A stretch of 41,395 bases of DNA from a virus: positions 1 to 41,395 of IMG/VR virus record IMGVR_UViG_3300023184_000251; one strand, given 5' to 3'. Shown here in pieces: positions 5,116 to 14,900 of this stretch (its first letter is position 1; each line of letters begins with the position of its first letter). The position numbers and the translations under genes are program-made. Below the pieces are notes generated by a model. That model ran no database searches and was not told the origin of the DNA. It saw only the letters and a list, made by a program, of their open reading frames with translations.

Positions 5116-8100
5116 ATGGCAAAAAAGAAGCCTGATCCTGCTGCGGTAGCACAGAGGAAGCAAGAACGCGTCGCCTTTGTTCAAGCACATCCAAATCTTG
5201 CCCCGGAACAAGCACGTCAGCAATTTTATGTTCAAACTCGTACGGAAGAACTCTCTGCTGCAGGTAAGTCGGTAGACAAGCAAGCTCTTCGCGACAAGTT
5301 CCAAAGTGGACAAGTTTCTCGTGAAGGGTTCTACACCCCTGGGGATATAGCTCGGTTTAATACTTCTGGTTCCAACAACGGTGGCAGTCTTGCCGACAGC
5401 AAAAAAGATACCGTTAGTTCGCCAACCAGTCTTACAACTCCTACCGGAGTAAAGATGCCTGCTGCTGGGTATATGGCACCAAAGACAACTACTGCTCTCG
5501 GTCTTGAAGTTACACCAACCACTACAGTGCCTTCTTCTCCGACAACAACTCCAACCACAATACCGGTAACCGACGCACCCCCAAAGACCGTACTTAAAAC
5601 CGGCAACATTTCTGGACCAAACGTGCGCATGGGAACGAAGAAAGCACAACCAACGAAAACACCAGCTCCGGCAGCAACAACCAATGTAACTTGGAATCCA
5701 AATCAAGCACCGCTTAGTTATGGAGTGCCAGATTCCGTTATTGGGATTCCTGGTAAAGATTACAAAACATCCGGCACGGGAGACAAAAATCTTACCGCTT
5801 ACAGTAAACAAAAAGAAAAAAACAGAAAAGAGTTTGGCAATACTTCGGGTTTGATTGCAGAAAATTTAATTACCGGAGCCGCCGCTACTGCTGGTGGTGC
5901 TATTGGTTCTGTGGTTCCTGGAGTTGGAACAACAGTTGGTGCCGTAGTTGGTAGTGCTATTGGTACGGGTCTTGGAAACTTTGCATACAACATGTTTGAC
6001 CCAATTGACACATCAGAGAGTTCTGGTGAAGCAGGTAAAAGAGCTGGAATCTATGGTGCTGTAGATCTAGTCGGCGGTGCAGTAATTTCAGGTGCTTCCA
6101 AGGTAATAGCTCCTCGTGTCGGACCAACATTAGGCAAAGTATTTAACAAAGTGCTTGGTCCAAACACAGACGACGCTGTAAACGCAATTGATTATTCGCC
6201 GTTCGCCCGAGATATGAACGTCCCCCGAACATCATCAGCTGTTGATCCCATTGCTCGACAACAAGCAGCAGACGCCGCAACAAAACAACCAAAGGTTATT
6301 ACAAAAATTCAATCAACCATTACAAAAATTCAAAACAACCGTAGGGGATACACGCCTAAAATTGCTCCTTGGGCAGATGATGCCGCATCAGCTGAAACAT
6401 TTTACAGGACTCCATTAGGTGACCTAAAAAGTAGCAATGCTCCTCTTGGCGAAATTCGTGCTCCAAAGTTTGAGCGTATGCCGGAAACAGTTGAAACACC
6501 AAAGCCACTTACTAGTGCAGACAGAATGGAAAACGCTGCTGCCGTAGTAGCAAAAAACAGCGAAACTAAACCACCGGTAGCACAAGCAGTTGACCCAAAC
6601 CCATCGTTGCATGCTTCTAAGCAAGCAGAAATGCAAGCTGCAGTGCCGGAAACTTCTACAATCGAAGTACGTACAAAAGATACTTTGCCAGCAACCAAAG
6701 CGCCAAAAGCAAATACGCGTAAGCCAAGAGCAAAAAAAGAACCAGTAGTTGAACAACCAAAACCAATAATTGAGACATCGTCTGGTGCTACAGCTCCTCG
6801 CGATTTTGCTGCAGAATACAGAGCAAAAACAGCAGCGGAAGATTTTGAATACGATCAAGGACTTACCGACTGGGTAAACAACAATCCAAAAGAAACAGAT
6901 GACATTCTTTATGATGTGTTTTTTAATGGTTCCGGAGGGGGAAAAACAGATTTAAATAATTTGTCTGGCATATCCGGACAAAGGGTTTCTCGTTCAGATC
7001 TATTTGATGGCAATCGTTTTGGACGTAGATCGCCAATGGACCGCGGCATGTTTATTGAAGATGCCGGTGCACAACCGGTTGGCAATCTAAATCCAACTCC
7101 AGCCCCAGCAGCAAACATCCGCGAACATAAAGGCATCAGGTACACGGTTGACCCAAGCAACCCAATGATAGGCATAGAAGAAGGTACTGGGGTACAGTTT
7201 ACCTTGCGTAAAACCAAATCCGGCAAGCCAGGCACGCCTCACTTTGATGGAGTAGACGTTGCTACCGGAAAACCTAAACTTCGTACGCCAAGAACAAAAT
7301 TTGCCAATGCTACTGAACGTAAAGCTGCAGAAAAAGCTGCAGAACAAACAAGAACCGCTGCAACGTCAACCAAAAGAGCTGAGGGCGCTGTGACAACAGA
7401 ACAAGCTCTTAAAGCAGCCCAAGAAAAAGCAAATGCTGGAAAAGTAGTAACACAGGGAGAATTCCCAACAGCACCAAAACTACGCGGCAAGAAGTTGCAG
7501 CAGTATAACCGCGATGTTGCTTCGGGTAAAATACAACCGGAAGAACCATTTGTTTATTCAGTTAAGGAAGTAACGGAAAAGCCGGTAATTGGGGAAGGTT
7601 CAATGCCTCGCAAGCCAGTAACTTCCTTGGGTACTACAAAAGCACCGACAAAAACAATGGACATTGAAACGTTTAAAAAACTGAGCGACGATATGTTCAA
7701 TCGTTCCAATGCACAGTTATCAGACCTTGCTGACAGTCGTGTAGCCAACGCACAATATGATGCCATTGTTGCTGAGTATGGAAAAGATTCAGTAGACAAA
7801 ATTATTAAATCCGTTCGTTTCCGTCAACAAGTTGCCGATAAAAAACTCTTTGCCGGAGAACTTAACGACGTAATGGGCGCTGGACAAAGAGAAGCTCTAC
7901 AAAAGGCAAATGATTTAGCCGACGCAAGATCGTACGCAGATTGGTTCTCATCACGAGAAGCACAACAAATGAGGGTAGACAATCCTGCACTGTTTTCCGA
8001 AATTGTAAACAAGCCGGAAAATGTTGCTAAAAGAGCACTGATTACAAAGACAACAAACTCTGATGTGGCTAGCACTATGCCGCGTAGTTTCCGTCAATCC

Positions 8101-9813
8101 CGTGTTGATATTAACGACAGTCTTGCTCAACAAAGAACAGCACTACAAGGAGCAAGAAGCGAAGAAGATGTTGCTCTTGGACTCAACGCTGACAAACCAA
8201 CAGCTGCCCAGGTTGACGCTGCGTTTACTGACGCTGGTAACGCAGATGATTTTGCTGTTCCGTTTGGTCAAAACGATTATGAAGGGAAAATTGCTTGGGC
8301 TGACAGTAGGCCATCCCAACCAATTCGAGACACAGCATGGGAACGCTCCTACGCAGCTAAGAAAAAAGCTTCTGCGGACGCTGCTGAAACAATAGCCAAC
8401 GGATCCGATGACGAGGTTTTGGCTCTTGCTAAAAAATATGAGATTCCGGTTTCTGGTGAAACCCCTGCTGATGTTGCCAAACTAAGAAGCGAACTTGCTC
8501 GCAGACAAAATAGGTCTGCTAGTGGTCCTGGAAGAACTTCAGAACGGAGCGTTCGTTTGGATGGGGTACCACCACCAGTTAAGCCCCTACAAAGTGATTT
8601 GATATCACAAGGACTTAACAAAACAGAAATAAAAGCAGCGTACGATGCACACCGCAAGGCGTATCAGGATTGGGCAGATGAAGCTGTTATGCAGGAAAAC
8701 CCATTTGCAAATCAATTTAGGTTTGCAGAAGCACCAAAACCGCGTGCGAAAGCTGTTCCTGTAAACCGTACAACTGTGCACCCGAACGGAACACCAAAAC
8801 CAACATTGACAGAGTTGCCACTAAAGCCTAACGAAGTAGAACTTAGAGCAAAAATTGGCAAAGACGGTTACACAAAAGCAGACATGGACGCCGAGATTGC
8901 AGCCAATACAAAACTCCGTGCTGAGATTTCTGTTAAACGTCAACAGGAAGCTGCTGCTATAGCCAAATGGAATAACGAAGCAGTTACAACTACCACGCCA
9001 AAGAAGCCACATTGGACCGAAGCTGCAGATGCAAAAGACGATGCATGGGGCATGGCCAACCGCAAACTACTTGCTACAGATCCAGAAAAGTGGCATGCAA
9101 TACGACAAGCCGCTGAAGAAAGAAGAATTGCCCAACACGTGGCAAATATTTCTACGCCAGAGGGAGAAGCGGCTCGGGCTGGTGCTGCAGCAGAAAGAGC
9201 ACGTATGGCGGCGCACAGAGCTGAACTCAAAATGCCGGCCATACAGCCAGATAGAAATGTTTTGCAGCAAGAAGATTGGGTGGCCGAAGTATCAAGAAGG
9301 TTCTTTGGAAATACAAACGCACAAGCACCTACCATCCCGGTAGCGCGCACTCCTCGCAGTGCAATGCCGGAAGTTTCTGTCGCTGATTGGGAAGCAAACG
9401 TAAACCAAAGATTCAATAATCCATCAAGTGACATACCAAGATTGCGACGACCAGGCGCGCCTAATCGTCCTTTCGAGGCCGGAAAAGATACCTTGGGACA
9501 ACTCAATATGAACCCAGGACAAATAGGAATGTCCGGAGCAGCAAATGATTTGGCTGCTGCACAAGCACGTCAAAGCTCACAAAGCGGTACAAGCGCACTA
9601 TCTGGATATGTAGATGATGTTTCAGAATCTGTTCAACAACTAAAAGCAGAGTTGGGTACTCTTGCCAGCAAACTTAATAGCGCTAAAACACAAGCACAAC
9701 AACGAAAAATTACTGGACAAATGCGCAACATTCAGGATGAAATTAACCTCCGAGAAACTTCTCGTATTTCTGGAGAAAAAGACAATTATGAATATGATCT
9801 AGGATTGGACTAA
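5116..9813 (+). CDS. Giant putative internal virion/ejection protein (1565 aa)
   Basis: Between TerL and the portal lies a 1565-aa protein with no enzymatic domain I can name. The N-terminus is Lys/Gln-rich and helical; about residues 85-200 are a Thr/Pro/Ala-rich disordered region. A Gly/Ala zipper-like membrane-active stretch follows (around 252-330, LITGAAATAGGAIGSVVPGV and on). Very long Ala/Lys/Pro/Glu-rich segments alternate with short helices, and a coiled coil (KAELGTLASKLNSA...) comes near the C-terminus, which ends NYEYDLGLD. Such composition, size and position match ejection or inner-core proteins of short-tailed phages that cross the cell envelope during DNA entry (inference). ATG 5116 has AGGACG upstream. 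The stop abuts the portal ATG. Confidence 0.75.
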   Translation: MAKKKPDPAAVAQRKQERVAFVQAHPNLAPEQARQQFYVQTRTEELSAAGKSVDKQALRDKFQSGQVSREGFYTPGDIARFNTSGSNNGGSLADSKKDTVSSPTSLTTPTGVKMPAAGYMAPKTTTALGLEVTPTTTVPSSPTTTPTTIPVTDAPPKTVLKTGNISGPNVRMGTKKAQPTKTPAPAATTNVTWNPNQAPLSYGVPDSVIGIPGKDYKTSGTGDKNLTAYSKQKEKNRKEFGNTSGLIAENLITGAAATAGGAIGSVVPGVGTTVGAVVGSAIGTGLGNFAYNMFDPIDTSESSGEAGKRAGIYGAVDLVGGAVISGASKVIAPRVGPTLGKVFNKVLGPNTDDAVNAIDYSPFARDMNVPRTSSAVDPIARQQAADAATKQPKVITKIQSTITKIQNNRRGYTPKIAPWADDAASAETFYRTPLGDLKSSNAPLGEIRAPKFERMPETVETPKPLTSADRMENAAAVVAKNSETKPPVAQAVDPNPSLHASKQAEMQAAVPETSTIEVRTKDTLPATKAPKANTRKPRAKKEPVVEQPKPIIETSSGATAPRDFAAEYRAKTAAEDFEYDQGLTDWVNNNPKETDDILYDVFFNGSGGGKTDLNNLSGISGQRVSRSDLFDGNRFGRRSPMDRGMFIEDAGAQPVGNLNPTPAPAANIREHKGIRYTVDPSNPMIGIEEGTGVQFTLRKTKSGKPGTPHFDGVDVATGKPKLRTPRTKFANATERKAAEKAAEQTRTAATSTKRAEGAVTTEQALKAAQEKANAGKVVTQGEFPTAPKLRGKKLQQYNRDVASGKIQPEEPFVYSVKEVTEKPVIGEGSMPRKPVTSLGTTKAPTKTMDIETFKKLSDDMFNRSNAQLSDLADSRVANAQYDAIVAEYGKDSVDKIIKSVRFRQQVADKKLFAGELNDVMGAGQREALQKANDLADARSYADWFSSREAQQMRVDNPALFSEIVNKPENVAKRALITKTTNSDVASTMPRSFRQSRVDINDSLAQQRTALQGARSEEDVALGLNADKPTAAQVDAAFTDAGNADDFAVPFGQNDYEGKIAWADSRPSQPIRDTAWERSYAAKKKASADAAETIANGSDDEVLALAKKYEIPVSGETPADVAKLRSELARRQNRSASGPGRTSERSVRLDGVPPPVKPLQSDLISQGLNKTEIKAAYDAHRKAYQDWADEAVMQENPFANQFRFAEAPKPRAKAVPVNRTTVHPNGTPKPTLTELPLKPNEVELRAKIGKDGYTKADMDAEIAANTKLRAEISVKRQQEAAAIAKWNNEAVTTTTPKKPHWTEAADAKDDAWGMANRKLLATDPEKWHAIRQAAEERRIAQHVANISTPEGEAARAGAAAERARMAAHRAELKMPAIQPDRNVLQQEDWVAEVSRRFFGNTNAQAPTIPVARTPRSAMPEVSVADWEANVNQRFNNPSSDIPRLRRPGAPNRPFEAGKDTLGQLNMNPGQIGMSGAANDLAAAQARQSSQSGTSALSGYVDDVSESVQQLKAELGTLASKLNSAKTQAQQRKITGQMRNIQDEINLRETSRISGEKDNYEYDLGLD

Positions 9814-11568
9814 ATGCTAACTGCTGAACAAATTGTTGCGCTCTATGAAGAGCGCAAGCGCATTCAAGGGCCACTGCATGAGCAAATGAAGAAGGTTCGA
9901 GAACTGGCTAACGGCGATGTGATTATCCCGCTTAACGAGCTAGACAAGTCAGCCACAGCATCGGTAGCTAACCTGTTGGTCGTTGGTCTGGATCAGATGT
10001 CGATGCGTGTTGCATCAACCATGCCGGCACCGTACTTTCCTCCAGTTAAAGACGGAAGCGAATGGAGCAAAAAGACCGCCAAAACGCGCAAACAAGCAAT
10101 GCAAGCAATGTGGGCCCACAACAGAATGCCACAAAAAATGCGCCGCCGGGCACGACATCTACTTGGCTATGCTTCGTCACCTGTTTATTTGAAGCCAGAC
10201 TTTGGAACATTTATACCTAAGTGGACCGTAATTAACCCACTTAATACATACGCTGCACCAGTTGATGACATGGATGATCCACTTCCAGCTGATTGCATTT
10301 TTACATATCGCGCAACAGCCCAGTACTTGCTATCTCGATATGGTGAAGATGTTATTGGAAACTTACGTATGGGACGCGTTAGTCAAGACAGCAAATTTAC
10401 CATGCTGGAGTATTGTTCGGCTACCGACATTCAACTAGTTATTGTTGGTGCCGACCACGACAACGATTTTAACCGTGCAGAGAACTCGGGTGTACCTACG
10501 CTGCTACTTGAGTCCATTCCAAACAGAACCGGACGCCCATTAGCCGTTGTTCCGAACAGGATCACATTGGACAAACCACGTGGTCAATTTGATGGTGTAC
10601 TTGGCATGTATTACACACGTGCTCGTTTGCAGGCTCTTACCGAGATTGCTATTGAGCGTGGTATCTTTCCAGAAGAATACCTTGTTGCTCGACCAAACGA
10701 AAACCCGGTCATTGTTCAGGTGGCTGACGGCAAATCCGGTCAACTAGGAATTGTCAAAGGTGGAGATCTTCAACAACAACAGATCAATCCTGGCTACAAA
10801 ACGGACACTGCCTTGGATCGTTTGGAACGGCAGGAAAGACTTGAGGGATCGATTCCTGCAGAGTTTGGCGGCGAGTCCGCAAGCAATATCCGCACAGGTC
10901 GTCGCGGAGAAAACGTTCTGTCTTCGACAGTGGACTTCCGCATCCAAGAAGCTCAAGCAACATTTGAGTCGTCACTCCTTGAAGAAGACAAGATTGCTAT
11001 TGCCATAGAACAAGCATACTGGGGCAAGCAAGCAAAGTCCTTTTATATCCCTGGCCGCAGTGGGGGCTATACATCGTCGTATGTTCCCAATAAGATCTGG
11101 GAAACAGACTTCCATTACGTTTCTTATTCTGCTGCTGGTTCAGATGTAAACAGTCTTGTTGTTTCGTTGGGTCAGCGTCTTGGTGCCGGATTGATGTCGC
11201 TTGAATCGGCACGTGAGTCCGATCCAATGATTGACGATCCAGACATGGAACACGACAGAATTATTGCTGAGGGTATTGAGTCTGCATTGCTCACATCCAT
11301 TCAGCAACAAGCAGTAGACCCAATGGGTCCATACCAACCAGATGACTTGGCCTATCTAACGCGCCTTGTTATCGAAAAGGACTTGCCGCTGTATGAGGCC
11401 GTATCACGCACACAGCAGCGCGCACAAGATCGACAAGCAGCCATGGCTCCAATGGGAGCCCCAGAAACAATGCCTGGCCTTGCCGCACCAGGGATGGGTG
11501 CTGAGCAACCAGTAGCACCTGGTGGCGGAGGTCTGGACAGTCTCCTTGCTCAACTAGGAGGAAAATAA
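9814..11568 (+). CDS. Portal protein (584 aa)
   Basis: This is the dodecameric head vertex through which DNA is packaged and released. The length of 584 aa is usual for podovirus and siphovirus portals. It opens with a helical region (TAEQIVALYEERKRIQ). An 'LLVVGLDQMSMRVASTMPAP' region and a 'HLLGYASSPVYLKPDF...INPLNTYAAP' segment follow, as in portal cores where 'NPxxxY' follows a strand-rich domain. Later come a helical stem with 'GRRGENVLSSTVDFRIQEAQATFESSLLEED', typical of portals, and a Gly/Pro/Met-rich tail. The ATG follows the previous TAA directly, with AGGA upstream, and the next gene overlaps by TAATG. Confidence 0.85.
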   Translation: MLTAEQIVALYEERKRIQGPLHEQMKKVRELANGDVIIPLNELDKSATASVANLLVVGLDQMSMRVASTMPAPYFPPVKDGSEWSKKTAKTRKQAMQAMWAHNRMPQKMRRRARHLLGYASSPVYLKPDFGTFIPKWTVINPLNTYAAPVDDMDDPLPADCIFTYRATAQYLLSRYGEDVIGNLRMGRVSQDSKFTMLEYCSATDIQLVIVGADHDNDFNRAENSGVPTLLLESIPNRTGRPLAVVPNRITLDKPRGQFDGVLGMYYTRARLQALTEIAIERGIFPEEYLVARPNENPVIVQVADGKSGQLGIVKGGDLQQQQINPGYKTDTALDRLERQERLEGSIPAEFGGESASNIRTGRRGENVLSSTVDFRIQEAQATFESSLLEEDKIAIAIEQAYWGKQAKSFYIPGRSGGYTSSYVPNKIWETDFHYVSYSAAGSDVNSLVVSLGQRLGAGLMSLESARESDPMIDDPDMEHDRIIAEGIESALLTSIQQQAVDPMGPYQPDDLAYLTRLVIEKDLPLYEAVSRTQQRAQDRQAAMAPMGAPETMPGLAAPGMGAEQPVAPGGGGLDSLLAQLGGK

Positions 11569-11909
11569 TGCCAAACTATCCAAATAGGTCAGACCTGCGT
11601 GATGTTGCTACCTACGGCGACAAAGCAAACATAACTCGCGCCAAACAAGCAATGCCAACAGGCAAACCGCCAACAGAAGTTAAATATACGGCACCAGGAT
11701 CACTGCCGGATCTACTGCGCCCAACAGAACGACCAAACTCTCCAATTACCACAGGGGCAGATTTTGGTGCTGGGATAAACTCTTTACAAGCTGGGATACC
11801 GCAAAGGTCAGCAGGACAATCAGCCATAGATGAAATTGCGGCTATTTCTCGAATGTACCCAACAGAAGAATTAACATCACTTCTTGACAAGTATCGGAAA
11901 AATCAGTGA
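11568..11909 (+). CDS. Small protein after the portal (113 aa)
   Basis: Unknown family. The 113-aa product is Pro/Thr/Ala-rich and likely disordered for about 75 residues, then has a helical end (AIDEIAAISRMYPTEELTSLLDKYRKNQ). It overlaps the portal stop by TAATG and the next gene by GTGA, so all three are coupled. Probably a minor virion or assembly protein. Confidence 0.75.
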   Translation: MPNYPNRSDLRDVATYGDKANITRAKQAMPTGKPPTEVKYTAPGSLPDLLRPTERPNSPITTGADFGAGINSLQAGIPQRSAGQSAIDEIAAISRMYPTEELTSLLDKYRKNQ

Positions 11910-14900
11910 GATGGCAAACAGGATTATCACCGGAGGCGTATGACGCCATATTGTTTGGTGGTATAGAAAGACCGCCTACTGCAGTTCAAGACGGTGGTCG
12001 TGTTGCCGCAAATATGGCAAACATTTCAGCCAGGGCTCCATGGTTACAACCAGACACAATGCTGGCATTGGCCAAAAGCAACGCAAGTAACGAAGCTATT
12101 GATGAGCTTGGTTACATGTCTGGAACACAACAAACAAGTAATACCGCCGCAAGTGTCGCTGCCAACACACTTGGATTTGTGGGTACGGGAATAAAAAAAG
12201 TAGTTGGATTTTTGGGTGGGGCACTTAATATTGCAAAACTGATTGGTGGAGCAGTAACTCCAGATATGGCAGCAAAACCACTTTCTGCAACAGGCGATCT
12301 TTTACATGCCGGATTAATGACTACAAAAAAACCACTTCGTTATATTACTGCTGGACTTGACACAGTAACCGAAATGGTGGATTACACCGCAGCATCGGTT
12401 TTGGGTGGCCTAGGTGTACCAATTGAATATACGGAAGAACCAGTTGGTGGATTCTGGGACTCTACATCAATTGGGCAATTGTTATCTCATCCCGAAGATC
12501 AAGGTGAAGGATTTATAATTAGCCAACAAATGCGAGAAGCACAGGCCAGAGAGGCACGTGCTCGTCGAGGAGAAATAAACGGATCTGCATTTACAATTGG
12601 TAGAGGCATGGCCAGTGTTGTTTCAACCCCAGGCACGGTTATGTACAACCGCATCTCCGGAATAATTGACGTAATCAAAGTATTGTCTATTCCAGACCCA
12701 GCAAAAGGCGTTGCCAAAGTTGTTCGAGCCGGCTTGCGTGGAGCAAAAGTTGCCGAAGAAGTTATTCCTATTGTGTCCAAGGCATCGCGCGCTGGGTTAT
12801 TTGAGGATCTGGCTGTAGCAATTGATGACACAAGAATGGCCAGCGTAAGAGCGGCAGCAGACATGGGTCTTTCAAGAACGCTTACCGGTGGAGAAGTAGA
12901 CCTTGTTAAGTTTAACGACTTCTTTACACGTGACCCACGCGCCATCAAATTTACTGACTCAATGATTAAAGAGACAGACGCCGGAAAGATTTTTACCGAA
13001 ACATTTAATTCAAAGGTCGACCCAGATGTTGCTTACATGTTGAGCAAAGCTACAACAAAAGATCAAGTTGTTGCCGCGTTGACCGGCGGATATGAATATG
13101 GTTCACCAGTTATTGACACCACTGTTAAAGGGCTTCAAATGTCCATTAGGGAAAAAGCAACGGCTCCATTTTCTCGATCTCGTTTGTTTGCTGAGTTTCC
13201 AGACAGAATGGTTAAATTAACCGGCACCCCAACAGAACGCGCTCACGCAATTAAAACCATGGCTTTGAGTCTTAGGGCCGGCGGTGTACAACCGGAAGAC
13301 GTAAATGCGTTTTTAAGAAAAGCTGTTGAAGCCACATCTTCTGTTGGTGGACACGTTGCCGCAAAAGAAACAGACGATTTATTTAATGATTTTTTAACCA
13401 AATCAATTATCTCTAATGGCGTAACTCCAGAAGCCGCTCAGTTGGCAGTTACCAAAGGACAAGAAACAATGGACATTATGAGGTCATACCTCAGAAATCG
13501 TCAAGGAATTAACACGGACAACGGTTTTGCATGGGATTTAATGAACAATCCAGTTATCAAAGCATCTGTACCACCAGCAGTTCACAACGAGTGGTTGTCC
13601 AGAATGGCTGGAGCTGGTGGAGGATACGGAGAAAACTTATCGTTTGGTAGCGCAATTCAACATGTTGACTTTATGGATAGAACTCGCGTATTGCCAGACC
13701 CACGGCAGCTACGCCGGTTAACACGCAATCCATTTATATCAAAACACCTTGAGGCCGCTGGAGAAAAATTAAAGAGTGACGGCGGTACGTTATTTGCAAA
13801 ACGAGCATTTGTTGGAAAAAAAACTAAACTTGAAATAATCACCGATAGAAAACAATACAAAATACTTCAGGACGAAATTGATGTTTTAATGAAACCATAC
13901 GTTGGGGCAACAGTTCCACCTGCCGTTATGGGTGATGTATTGGTCAAACAAGCAGCCCAAACAGCACTTAAGAGCGAAAAGAAAGTTCTTACTGGAGAAA
14001 TGCGGGCACCGTTTGTTGCTACAGAACTTGTCCAAAATGCTATTTGGAAACCACTCACATTGATGACCGGTGGATACATGATGCGCAACATGCTTGATGC
14101 CCAAGTGCGTATGGCACAGGCCGGCATTGGGTCATCCAACATTAGGTTTGGTTCTGGAATATTGCATCCAATGCAGTATATTTCTCTTGTCATTGGTCGA
14201 ACCAATAAAACCGACATTATGGGCAACTTAATTACTGCAAGCGGACGTAGGGGTGGAACCAAAGGATCTGCATACAAAGCCCTTGAAGAACTTAACTCAG
14301 AACTTGCTGAGCGCATATCAGGTTCCGCCAGAGTACGTGGCATGGCATCCGCAGACGTAGCAGACCACACACGAAAAACAAACAGTTGGCACGTTGCCCA
14401 AAGATCAGACCCACGTGCTGGATTGATAAACCACACAGAAGGCATGGTGCAACAGTTACAAAAAATTCACGCAGACCCGCTAAGTCATATTGTTGCAAGA
14501 ATGGCAACCAGTGGCGCCAGTGATGACTCAATAGCAGCACAGGTTGTGCGCAAAATCATGGAAGATAAAAAGATTTTTACTGATATTAATAATAAATTTA
14601 AAAGTGGTATTGAGGTGTGGGATAACAACACAGCGCAACATCTTCGCTTGCCGGTTGTTGATTTAGATGAAGTTAGGGCCACCAGCGGAGTAGATGAAGT
14701 TAAAAAAATCCTTGATAGTTACGCTCGCAAAGTAATTGTTGGTAACGCAAATACACATATTGGCGGTATGGATTCAATGAGTTTTATTGCTGCTTATGAC
14801 AGAACTCCCGTTACGGAAATCAACGGTTTAATTCGACGCGTTGCCGCAAAACATTCCGACATGCTTGACACTGGGGGTTTTCCAGTTGTTGCTGGTGGGG

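Noticed and set aside
5101-5811. Long - strand frames opposite the 1565-aa gene and others
   Set aside because: They are antisense shadows with Cys/Trp/Arg-rich or Ala/Val-rich translations, no ribosome sites, and lie wholly inside well-supported + strand genes.
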